DNA of 64,000 bases from Candidatus Dechloromonas phosphoritropha (GTDB lineage: Bacteria > Pseudomonadota > Gammaproteobacteria > Burkholderiales > Rhodocyclaceae). The stretch's first letter is position 1, and each line of letters begins with the position of its first letter. Made by a program: the position numbers and the translations under genes. Below are positions 34,589 through 42,501 of this stretch, one piece after another. The notes below the pieces were generated by a model. It did no database searches and was not told the DNA's origin. It saw only the letters and a program-made list of their open reading frames with translations. Location: contig JADKGN010000005.1 in assembly GCA_016722705.1 (NCBI GenBank), forward strand, positions 372,001 through 436,000. The letters are read 5' to 3'.

Positions 34589-36574
34589 ATGGATATTGCC
34601 TCGACTTTCAGCATGGACGCTTACGGTAAGCCCCGCATTGGCAATTCTCCCCAAGAACTGTATGCGTTCGGACACCGGATTCGTGAGACCGAGAAGCTGA
34701 TACTCGATCTTTTTTCACGGGGACTGGTTTCTGGGACGACGCATACTTGCCTGGGTCAGGAAATCTGTCAGATGTCTGTCGTTCGGGCGCTGAACCATCC
34801 GGATGATTACGTCCTTTCCAATCACCGGAATCACGGGCATTTCCTGGCTTATTCGGGTGATTTTCTCGGTCTTGTCGCCGAGATCATGGGGCGCCGGGCT
34901 GGAGTCTGTGGCGGGTATGGCGGTAGCCAGCATCTGGCCCGTCGGAATTTCCACAGTAATGGCGTCCAGGCGGGCATGACGGGGATTGGCGTCGGACTTG
35001 CCGCCGCCTTGAAGTCCCGATCAAGCCAAGGGATCGTTGCAATCATCATTGGCGACGGCACTCTGGGAGAGGGTATGCTTTACGAGAGCATGAATCTGGC
35101 GGCGATCTGGCAGGTTTCGGTTCTTTTCGTGGTTGAGCACAACGGTATAGCCCAGACAACCTATACTCGGAACACGATCGGGGGCGATATTGTTCAGCGC
35201 GGCCTCGCATTTGGCCTCTCCGCCTGGCGCCTCAGCGATCGCGATTGTGATTTCTCCGCGCAGGTCGCGCGGGTGGTGCAGGATATACGCGAGAGTCGTG
35301 GCCCCGGGATGCTGGTCATCGACACAGGGAGAATGGGCCCGCATAGCAAAGGCGATGACCTTCGTGAATCCGGCGAGCGTGCGGAACTCCTGGCCAACGA
35401 TCCGCTGGCGAAGCTTGGCGCCAGTTGCTCGGCCGATGAACGCGAACAGATCGAGTCGTCGTGCCGGTCGTATCTTGCCGAGATCGAAAGGTCCGCGCTG
35501 GACTCTCCGCGCGCACAGTTTGATTTTGTTCCCGAGCATACCTTCAGGCCCGTATTGGAGATTGATTCCCCGGTTGCGGATGCGTCCGCCGCCAATGTTC
35601 GTCTGGCGTTGAACGACGCATTGCAAAAGCTTCTTGAGTATAATGAAGACGTGGTGTTGCTGGGAGAGGACTTGCACGACCCCTACGGAGGCGCATTCAA
35701 GGTCACTGTCGGTCTCTCCGAGAAATACGCGGGCCGCGTAATTTCCACGCCAATTAGTGAAGCCGGAATCACGGGGGCAGGCATCGGGCTGGCGATGGCG
35801 GGCAAGAAGCCCATCGTCGAGATCATGTTTGCTGACTTTCTGACCCTTTGCATGGATCAGATCTATAACCACGCAGTGAAATTCCCGGGCATGTTTGCCG
35901 ACTCCGCCGTGCCGATGGTAATACGTGCTCCGTGTGGCGGCCGCAGAGGATACGGACCGACACACAGCCAGAGTCTGGAAAATCTTTTTGTATCCGTTCC
36001 CGGGTTGACCGTAGTCTTCGGAAGTCACCGCCACAAAATCGGCCAGATGCTGATCGATGCTACGGTTTGCTGGCCAAATCCGACGCTATTCCTCGAGCAT
36101 AAGCTGCTTTACGCCGAGAAACTGGATCCCGCCGGATACGCGGAAATCGACCCGGAACCCGGTGATCTCGGCGCGGAATTGTTCCCGACGCTGCGAAGTC
36201 GAGGCCCGGATCCGGACGTCACGCTGGTTTCGTACGGTGGCATGTTGCCGGTTGCGGAAAGGGCGGCAGGGATTCTGGAGGAAAGCGAGGAGTTGTTCGT
36301 GGAAATCATTGCGCCGGCGCTCTTGGCTCCGCTACCGCGGCTGACGCTATTGAAGGCTCTGCTTCATCGCCCGAGAATCCTTGTTGTCGAAGAAGCGCAT
36401 CATCATTTCGGATTCAGTGCTGAAGTGCTGGCGATGCTCGCGGAGAACGGATATCACGGCAAAGTCGCCCGTTTGGGCACTGCGCCGGTGCCAATTGCGT
36501 CCGCGCGTAGCCTGGAAAGCGCACAACTCCCGGATGAAAATGCGATCGTAGCGGCAGTCCTGGATATTCTCTAG
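34589..36574 (+). CDS. Fused E1 alpha/beta 2-oxoacid dehydrogenase (thiamine diphosphate)
   Basis: 661 aa. Residues about 20-320 are E1 alpha: GTTHTCLGQE, SNHRNHGHFLAYSGD, GGYGGSQHL and the ThDP motif GDGTLGEGMLYESMNLA (from residue 155) ending at EHNG. Residues about 330-661 are E1 beta: ALNDALQKLLEYNEDVVLLG, PISEAGITGAGIGLAM, ADFLTLCMDQIYNH, RAPCGG and LEEAHHHFG-like end. It would decarboxylate a 2-oxoacid (or cleave acetoin) and pass the acyl group to the lipoyl arm of the E2 encoded 15 bases downstream. Start: ATG 34589 (GGA six bases upstream); TTG 34577 and GTG 34586 are alternatives. A run of nine T lies at 34570-34578. The natural substrate is unknown. Confidence 0.88.
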   Translation: MDIASTFSMDAYGKPRIGNSPQELYAFGHRIRETEKLILDLFSRGLVSGTTHTCLGQEICQMSVVRALNHPDDYVLSNHRNHGHFLAYSGDFLGLVAEIMGRRAGVCGGYGGSQHLARRNFHSNGVQAGMTGIGVGLAAALKSRSSQGIVAIIIGDGTLGEGMLYESMNLAAIWQVSVLFVVEHNGIAQTTYTRNTIGGDIVQRGLAFGLSAWRLSDRDCDFSAQVARVVQDIRESRGPGMLVIDTGRMGPHSKGDDLRESGERAELLANDPLAKLGASCSADEREQIESSCRSYLAEIERSALDSPRAQFDFVPEHTFRPVLEIDSPVADASAANVRLALNDALQKLLEYNEDVVLLGEDLHDPYGGAFKVTVGLSEKYAGRVISTPISEAGITGAGIGLAMAGKKPIVEIMFADFLTLCMDQIYNHAVKFPGMFADSAVPMVIRAPCGGRRGYGPTHSQSLENLFVSVPGLTVVFGSHRHKIGQMLIDATVCWPNPTLFLEHKLLYAEKLDPAGYAEIDPEPGDLGAELFPTLRSRGPDPDVTLVSYGGMLPVAERAAGILEESEELFVEIIAPALLAPLPRLTLLKALLHRPRILVVEEAHHHFGFSAEVLAMLAENGYHGKVARLGTAPVPIASARSLESAQLPDENAIVAAVLDIL

Positions 36575-36589
36575 GCTCGGGAAACAACT

Positions 36590-37690
36590 ATGGCGACTCC
36601 AATACACGTACCGCGAATCAATAACAATGACGATGAAGTCAAGGTCCTGGCCTTCGATGTCGTCATCGGCGACAAGATCGAGAATGGCCAGATCATCGGG
36701 CAAGTGGAAACAGACAAGGCTGTCCTTGACGTGACCGCGTCCTGTGCCGGTTACGTGCTTGGCTTTGTTGCCGGACCCGAGGAGGTGGTCAAGGTTGGCA
36801 GCGTCATGTTGTGGTTGGGAGAGAGTGCGGCCGAAAAAATTCCCAAATCGATGGAGGCGCAATCGGCACAATCAACCACGCAGATATCCCAGGTGACTGC
36901 GAAGGCACGTATCCTGCTCAAGCAATCGGGTCTGCGCGCCGACGTCGTTCCCTTAATAGATGGCAGAGTTACCGTTGAAGCGGTAGAACGTTATCTGGCT
37001 GCACAGGGTAGCGGCAGAACCAACAAGGTGGAACCGCAGCCGGTCGATGTGGCGCCCGACATCGAGGGCGTGCATGTCAATCTCACGCGTGAAGAGAAGG
37101 GCATGGCGGCTACGGTGACCTGGCATCGCGACTTCGCTGTTCCTGGCTACATCGAGATCGAATACGGTGTTCCTCCTTGGGTGGAATACGCGAGACAATT
37201 TCAGGAAGAAAAGGGTCTCTTGATGCCGCCCCTGCTGCCGTTGATGGCTTGGCGCCTAGTACAAATTGCGCGCGGTAGCCAACGACTGAACGCGACGTTG
37301 ATCAACAACAAGCGATTCGAATACAGCCCGATCAATCTTGGATTTACCATTCAGGCAGGCGATTCGCTCTATCTTGCGGTTGTTCGCAATGCCCAGGACC
37401 AGGATGAACTCAGCTTCGTCAACTCACTGGGTGATGTGCTGCGCCGTGCCGCGGGTCATAATCTCAAGGAGTCTGAAGCCACAGGCGCGACAATCGGATT
37501 TTCGAGTATGGAGCGCTGGAAGGTGTCGCGCCATATACCCATCCTTTCGCCATGGACTTCGCTGATGGTCGCACACGCTGCTGGGCAGGGTGGCAGAAGC
37601 GTGCTGGGAGCCAGCTACGACCATCGCGTTCTGAATGGTGGCCAAGTGGTTGCCATGCTAAAGAAATTGTCAACACCACACAGGAACTAG
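36590..37690 (+). CDS. E2 lipoyl acyltransferase of 2-oxoacid dehydrogenase type
   Basis: 366 aa. Lipoyl domain (1-80) with the lipoylated Lys43 in QVETDKAVLDV; a degenerate peripheral-subunit-binding domain (about 104-141, KARILLKQSGLRADVVP and GRVTVEAVERYL); acyltransferase domain from about 165. The C-terminal motif reads YDHRVLNGG: His345 is kept, but the usual Asp of HRxxDG is Asn349. The acyltransferase domain is also short on other family motifs. It may therefore pass acyl groups to something other than CoA, for instance a neighbouring carrier protein. No lipoamide dehydrogenase (E3) is encoded nearby. Confidence 0.85.
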   Translation: MATPIHVPRINNNDDEVKVLAFDVVIGDKIENGQIIGQVETDKAVLDVTASCAGYVLGFVAGPEEVVKVGSVMLWLGESAAEKIPKSMEAQSAQSTTQISQVTAKARILLKQSGLRADVVPLIDGRVTVEAVERYLAAQGSGRTNKVEPQPVDVAPDIEGVHVNLTREEKGMAATVTWHRDFAVPGYIEIEYGVPPWVEYARQFQEEKGLLMPPLLPLMAWRLVQIARGSQRLNATLINNKRFEYSPINLGFTIQAGDSLYLAVVRNAQDQDELSFVNSLGDVLRRAAGHNLKESEATGATIGFSSMERWKVSRHIPILSPWTSLMVAHAAGQGGRSVLGASYDHRVLNGGQVVAMLKKLSTPHRN

Positions 37691-37705
37691 ACTAGGAAAA
37701 AGCTG

Positions 37706-37975
37706 ATGCCACTGAACAAAGAGTCGATTGAAGCGGAAATCAAGGCAAGGATCGTCGAAATTGCTGCGGAGATGGGAGACGACGCGTCGGAACTGGGGGT
37801 AGACGAAATCATTCCGGCTACTGGCCTGATCGACTCGACCGGCTTGCTCGAATTGATCGCGTGGTATGAAAAGACCTATCAGATACCGCTTGCGCAGGAA
37901 GAAATAAATATTGACAATTTGGGAACGCTGGCACGGATGGCTGAGTTCGTTCTGCGCAAGAAGGGGCTCCTCTAG
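37706..37975 (+). CDS. Acyl carrier protein 2
   Basis: 89 aa acidic carrier protein with the phosphopantetheine Ser44 in ATGLIDSTGLLELI, starting MPLNKESIEAEIKARI. It differs clearly from carrier protein 1 in sequence, so the two probably carry different acyl or aminoacyl groups. It is 15 bases after the E2 gene and 16 bases before hydrolase 2. Confidence 0.88.
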   Translation: MPLNKESIEAEIKARIVEIAAEMGDDASELGVDEIIPATGLIDSTGLLELIAWYEKTYQIPLAQEEINIDNLGTLARMAEFVLRKKGLL

Positions 37976-37991
37976 GCGCTAACAGGCAGAG

Positions 37992-38849
37992 ATGCATCTC
38001 TTGGAAGCTAATCGCTGCAAACCTCGGCCCTTTTTCCTTCCCAGTAGTCTTGGAAGAATCTTCTGCGTCTTTCATGAACCTGTGGGAGAGGTAAATCGCT
38101 TGGGAAATCTTCTTGTCGTTCCCGGTTTCAACGAAGAGATGAACCGCTGTCGAAGCATGGTGACACTTCTGGCCCGGGAATTGGCCGTAAAGGGCGTTGG
38201 AACCCTGGTGATTGACCTGTACGGGACCGGCGAGAGTGATGGTGAGTATGGCGATGCGCGATGGGATGCCTGGCTTGAGGATATTGGCCAGGCCATGGCT
38301 TGGCTTGACGGGCAGACAGGTGGTTGTCTCGCTCTCCTAGGGATTCGTTTGGGTTTCCCGCTGGCGGTAGCCGCAATGGCTAATGACCAAAGGGAGCGAG
38401 CACTGATCGGCTGGCAGCCTGTTATTGACGGCAAGAGCTATTTCACTCAGTTCATGCGCATGAAGATCGCCGCGAACATGGACAGGACCGATATCCCCAG
38501 GGAGAGTACGGGTGACATGCGCGCCCGGCTGGATTCCGGGAACAGTATCGAGATAGCCGGGTACGAGATCCATCCGGAACTCGCGATGGCAATCGAAAGC
38601 TTCCGGCTTGCGGAATCGATACCGCCGGAATACGCAAGGGTTGCCTGGTTCGAGAAAGAGGCCGGTGCAGAGCGAACGCTTTCGCCTGCCAGTACGAAAG
38701 TCATTGACGGTTGGTGTCTGGCTGGCAGGGCAGCACAGGCGATATCGTTTGAAGGCCCGGCGTTCTGGGCCCTTCATGAACGCTTTCTTGCGCCTGATCT
38801 GGTGAACAAGACGTCCGAGTGGCTTCTGCAGTTGGGTCCACGGCGATGA
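37992..38849 (+). CDS. Hydrolase 2, exosortase A system-associated
   Basis: 285 aa alpha/beta hydrolase-fold protein. Contains VVPGFNEEMNRCRSM (oxyanion region), LYGTGESDGEY and, at the nucleophile elbow, GIRLG (117-121), where the expected Ser/Cys is Arg. This Arg-type elbow (LRLG) is common in the exosortase A hydrolase 2 group, so the protein may not be a simple hydrolase. It is translationally coupled to hydrolase 1 by an ATGA overlap. Confidence 0.85.
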   Translation: MHLLEANRCKPRPFFLPSSLGRIFCVFHEPVGEVNRLGNLLVVPGFNEEMNRCRSMVTLLARELAVKGVGTLVIDLYGTGESDGEYGDARWDAWLEDIGQAMAWLDGQTGGCLALLGIRLGFPLAVAAMANDQRERALIGWQPVIDGKSYFTQFMRMKIAANMDRTDIPRESTGDMRARLDSGNSIEIAGYEIHPELAMAIESFRLAESIPPEYARVAWFEKEAGAERTLSPASTKVIDGWCLAGRAAQAISFEGPAFWALHERFLAPDLVNKTSEWLLQLGPRR

Positions 38850-39745
38850 ACGAGAAGCCAGTCGTTATCGAGAGCTGCGGCCAGCCTCTGGTCGGCATGC
38901 TTCACCCTGCGCCGGGAGCGCAGCGACTGGGTGTATTGATGATCGTTGCTGGCGGACCGCAATACCGCATCGGGGGTCATCGCCAACTGCTGCTCTGGGC
39001 GCGCAGGATTTCATCCTGCGGATTTCCGGTATTTCGCTTCGATTCGGGCGGGATGGGTGACAGCTACGGCGAGTTCGTCGAATTCGAGAATGTCGAAGAA
39101 AACATCCGGGACGCGCTCGACCGGTTTTTCGAGGAAACGCCGTCGCTGAAAAAGGTCGTGCTCTGGGGGGAGTGCAATGCCTGTTCGGCATCGCTTTTCT
39201 ATGGCTACAAGGATCCGCGCATCGTGGGGTTGGTCATGCTTAACCCCTGGGTGCGCACGGAGCAGGCGCAGGCAAAGGCGGTGGTCAAGCACTACTACTT
39301 TGATCGGCTGACTCAACGTTCGTTCTGGGTGAAGGTCTTGACCCTGAGATTCGATTTCATTGATTCGCTACGCTCCGCATTGCGGATGATCTCGCTCGCT
39401 CGCGGACGGTCGGATTCCGGTGTCGGAATTGATGTCAGAAATGACGTTGACCGCAAGAGGCCGTTGCCGGAACAAATGCTGGACGGGTTATCTCGTTTCA
39501 AGGGCCGAATCATGCTGGTCATGAGCGGGCGTGACATGGTTTCCAGGGAATTCGACGATCTGATTCAATCCGTGCCTTCCTGGCGGGAGTGTCTTGAGGC
39601 GTGTTCTCTGATGCGCCACGACCTGGAATTCGCTGATCATACGTTCTCAACCGGCGTATGGCGCGATCAAGTCGTTGAATGGGGAATAGACTGGCTTTCC
39701 AGCCTGCCAGGCGTCCCGGGCCTTGACCCACCAGCAAGCAGCTAA
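38846..39745 (+). CDS. Hydrolase 1, exosortase A system-associated
   Basis: 299 aa alpha/beta hydrolase. The family signature GGPQYRIGGHRQ is at 37-48, followed by RFDSGGMGDSYGEF. The nucleophile elbow reads GECNA (108-112), placing Cys110 as the probable nucleophile, as expected for this family. The C-terminal His is probably in the RHDLEFADHTFS stretch. It could act as a thioesterase or acyltransferase towards the carrier proteins encoded just upstream; this is inference. ATG 38846 overlaps the hydrolase 2 stop. Confidence 0.87.
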   Translation: MNEKPVVIESCGQPLVGMLHPAPGAQRLGVLMIVAGGPQYRIGGHRQLLLWARRISSCGFPVFRFDSGGMGDSYGEFVEFENVEENIRDALDRFFEETPSLKKVVLWGECNACSASLFYGYKDPRIVGLVMLNPWVRTEQAQAKAVVKHYYFDRLTQRSFWVKVLTLRFDFIDSLRSALRMISLARGRSDSGVGIDVRNDVDRKRPLPEQMLDGLSRFKGRIMLVMSGRDMVSREFDDLIQSVPSWRECLEACSLMRHDLEFADHTFSTGVWRDQVVEWGIDWLSSLPGVPGLDPPASS

Positions 39746-39749
39746 GTTC

Positions 39750-40598
39750 ATGACCAAACCAATTATCGAGCCCATCACCGACCAGACGCTTCCCGAATTC
39801 GCTGCATTTCTGGAATTCAACATGCCGGTCAGCCGGAGTGCCGAGGACTGGATTCTGGGGTTGCGCGTGAGTTGGTGCGAAAGCCGACCTAATTACGGCT
39901 TCCTGATGCGTGACCAGGGAGAAGTAGTCGGCGGCATCGGGGCGTTTTACGCGGACCGGATCATTGGTGGGCAGAAGGAGAAATTTTGCAATATCACTAG
40001 TTGGTGTGTTCTTGACAGTCATCGCAAGTACAGCATGCAACTGACGATGAGCATTGTTGCGCAGCGGGGATATCACTTTACCGATTTTTCACCAACCAAA
40101 GTTGTCGCAGGGACACTCCAGTTCTTCAAGTTCAAATCTCTGGACGAGGGCATTGCTGTGGTGCCGAATTTGCCACTGCCTCTCTTTTCCGGGCGCGTGC
40201 TGACAGAGTCTTGCGATATCGAGCAAAACTTGACCGGGAAGATGCTGGACGTCTGGAGGGATCACACCAAGTTTCCTTGGTTGCATCATCTGATTGTCGG
40301 CAAGACAAACGATTGGTGTTACGTGATCTATAAGCCGCGCCGATTCAAATCGTTGCCGTGTTCAAAGGTCATTTATCTTAGTGATGGCCGCGTATTCAAT
40401 CGATATTTGAATTGCTTGAGTTGGCATTTTTTCTGGCAAGGAATGATGACAACACATGTTGAGAAAAGAATGCTATCTGAAATACCCATGACGGCCATAG
40501 TGAGGACAGGTTTCAATCCGAAACAGTTCCTAAGCCAGACACTGGAACCGAAAGACATCGATTACTTGTACTCGGAGACTGTGGCGCTCGATCTCTAG
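39750..40598 (+). CDS. GNAT-like acyltransferase, exosortase locus
   Basis: 282 aa from ATG 39750; an upstream TTG at 39723 is unlikely. The N-terminal half resembles an N-acetyltransferase fold: PITDQTLPEFAAFLEFNM, then YGFLMRDQGEVVGGIGAFYA, the strand EKFCNITSWCVLDSHRKYSM and a following helix. The C-terminal half is not assigned. It ends the carrier-protein cassette and could transfer the acyl group made there onto a sugar or protein. Function is inferred from fold and context only. Confidence 0.6.
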   Translation: MTKPIIEPITDQTLPEFAAFLEFNMPVSRSAEDWILGLRVSWCESRPNYGFLMRDQGEVVGGIGAFYADRIIGGQKEKFCNITSWCVLDSHRKYSMQLTMSIVAQRGYHFTDFSPTKVVAGTLQFFKFKSLDEGIAVVPNLPLPLFSGRVLTESCDIEQNLTGKMLDVWRDHTKFPWLHHLIVGKTNDWCYVIYKPRRFKSLPCSKVIYLSDGRVFNRYLNCLSWHFFWQGMMTTHVEKRMLSEIPMTAIVRTGFNPKQFLSQTLEPKDIDYLYSETVALDL

Positions 40599-40773
40599 GG
40601 AATCCCGAACAAGTGAAAATGTTTCGCGTGTCCGGAGACAATTTGGAGTGACCTGCCCGAAGCCTTAGCGCCGACTTAAATTTGGGCGGAGGGCTTCCTT
40701 GGAGAAGAGTTGGTTGCGCGAGGTTATACTGCCGGCTGTGTAATGGAATCGGGGATGAAGAGCAAAGATTAGA
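40599..40773. other. Short intergenic region
   Basis: No credible gene. It ends where a degraded IS1595-type transposase begins. Confidence 0.3.
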
Positions 40774-40983
40774 TTGAGGTACTGACGAGTGTTGTCCGTC
40801 CGGATACCGTCGTGTGTTCCGATGGCAGTTCAGCCTGCGTCGCCGAACTTGGGGCAACGTGGAAGATGAACAGCGCCTCGAAGCGTGGATGACCAATCAA
40901 CCCATCGTTCCATGTACAGACTGTCATCAGTTATCATTTCACGGTGAAGGAATGGCTTAACAGTCGTTTCCGCAGCGTGGCAA

Positions 40984-42359
40984 GATTGAGTCCCTAAACT
41001 GCTGTAAATCGGGTGGCAGGTAGCCACCGCTTCGATTCGGTAAACTGACGTTGCGAGACGATCGATAACCGAAGGAGAGAAGCGATGACTGGGTATGAGG
41101 TTAGCGTAGGAACGGACTTGCTGCCAGGGCTTTTAAACGGGCAGGACGGGCTGGCGAAACTGGTGGAAGCGGTGCTCAATCAAGTACTGGAGGCGCAGGT
41201 GACGGAAACGCTGGGGGCGACGCGGCACGAGCGCACGGACGAACGGGCCGGCTATCGCAACGGCTACCGGCCACGCACCCTTTACACGCGGGTTGGGCCG
41301 GTGACGCTGCTGGTGCCGCAGACGCGGGACGGCAGCTTTTCGACGGACATCTTCAAGCGCTACCAGCGGAGCGAGCAGGCCTTCGTTCTGGCGCTCATGG
41401 AAATGGTCGTGCACGGTGTCTCGACGCGCAAGGTCTCGGCGATCACCGAAGAGCTGTGCGGCGCCAGCTTCTCCAAATCGATGGTGAGCGCACTGTGCGC
41501 CGGACTGGAACCGCGGGTCAGCGCGTTCAACGAACGGCGGCTGGACGGCGAGTATCCCTTCGTGCTGGTCGATGCCCTGTTGATCAAGAGTCGGCAAGAA
41601 GATCGTGTGGTTTCGCGTGCCGTGCTGACCGTCTCAGGCATCCGCTCCGATGGCTTCCGGGAGATTCTGGGCGTGCGGATCGGCGACACCGAGAGCTTCG
41701 CCACCTGGGACGAGACCTTCCGCTGGCTCAGAGGGCGCGGCCTCAAGGGCACGCAGTTCATCATCTCGGACGACCACGGCGGCCTGCGTGAAGCGGCAGC
41801 GCGGCACTTTCAGGGGGCCAGCTGGCAACGCTGTCAGGTGCATCTGATGCGCAACATTCTGGGCCAATGCAACACCCGCCACCGCGCCGAGGTGGCAGCT
41901 GCCGTCAAGCTCGTGCTGCAGGCGCCCGATTTGGTCGAGGCCAAGCGCCGCCTGGCGGAATTCACCGAGCGCTTCGCCAAGAGCGCCCCCAAAGCGGTGG
42001 CCTGCCTCGAAGCAGGATTCGAGGATGCCATGGCGGTAATGGTCTTGCCCGAGAAGTATCGCAAGCGGCTACGCACAACGAACATGCAGGAGCGGCTCAA
42101 CGAGGAAATTCGCCGGCGGGAGCGCGTGATCCGCATCTTCCCCAACGACGAGTCAGCCTTGCGCCTGATCGGCGCTCTGCTGGCCGAACAGAACGAGGCT
42201 TGGCAGGAACGGAAGTACCTCGACATGGATGAATTCAAGGAGTGGGCGGCTTCCCGCGCCGCAGCTAGCGAGGGCAACAACGTTGTTGCCCTCGCTAGCT
42301 GAAAACCATTCGTCATTCATCGGATCGAAGAGTATTTACAGCAGATTTTGGACTTGACT
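40984..42359 (+). mobile_element. Complete IS256-family insertion sequence
   Basis: 1376 bp with imperfect terminal inverted repeats of about 26 bp (19 matches), sharing CTGCTGTAAAT at the inner part: left 40984-41009, right 42334-42359. It is flanked by a perfect 8-bp direct repeat CGTGGCAA at 40976-40983 and 42360-42367, the target duplication size usual for IS256. One intact transposase gene inside. Intact ends suggest a fairly recent insertion. Confidence 0.88.
41085..42302 (+). CDS. IS256-family (mutator-type) transposase
   Basis: 405 aa, full length. Starts MTGYEVSVGTDLLPG; zinc-independent N-terminal region with ETLGATRHERTDERAGYRNG, then the DDE core: LVDALLIKSR (first Asp), IISDDHGGLREA (second Asp), RCQVHLMRNI, and ERLNEEIRRRERVIRIFPN containing the catalytic Glu. 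GAAGGAGAGAAG precedes the ATG at 41085. Confidence 0.95.
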   Translation: MTGYEVSVGTDLLPGLLNGQDGLAKLVEAVLNQVLEAQVTETLGATRHERTDERAGYRNGYRPRTLYTRVGPVTLLVPQTRDGSFSTDIFKRYQRSEQAFVLALMEMVVHGVSTRKVSAITEELCGASFSKSMVSALCAGLEPRVSAFNERRLDGEYPFVLVDALLIKSRQEDRVVSRAVLTVSGIRSDGFREILGVRIGDTESFATWDETFRWLRGRGLKGTQFIISDDHGGLREAAARHFQGASWQRCQVHLMRNILGQCNTRHRAEVAAAVKLVLQAPDLVEAKRRLAEFTERFAKSAPKAVACLEAGFEDAMAVMVLPEKYRKRLRTTNMQERLNEEIRRRERVIRIFPNDESALRLIGALLAEQNEAWQERKYLDMDEFKEWAASRAAASEGNNVVALAS

Positions 42360-42501
42360 CGTGGCAACGAAGTACCTGCGAACTATATGGCTTGATAGCG
42401 ACTGCTTTCATGGTTCAAAGAGGTCGTGACGCCCAACGAATTCAGCGCCTCTGCCCTTGGAAGACAGTGAACCAATAATACGTAATGCGAACAGAGCCAA
42501 A

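Larger units (their letters stand above)
40774..42470 (+). pseudogene. IS1595-family transposase remnant, split by an IS256 element
   Basis: Left piece (40774-40983) reads VVRPDTVVCSDGSSA and LGATWKMNSASK, then after a frameshift YHFTVKEWLNSRFRSVA. The right piece (42360-42470) continues VATKYLR and, after stops and frame changes, RLLSWFKEVVTPNEF. The order matches the C-terminal half of ISXO2-like DDE transposases. The N-terminal half is gone. The split falls exactly at the 8-base target duplication of the IS256 element, and several frameshifts show it was already inactive. Confidence 0.7.
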
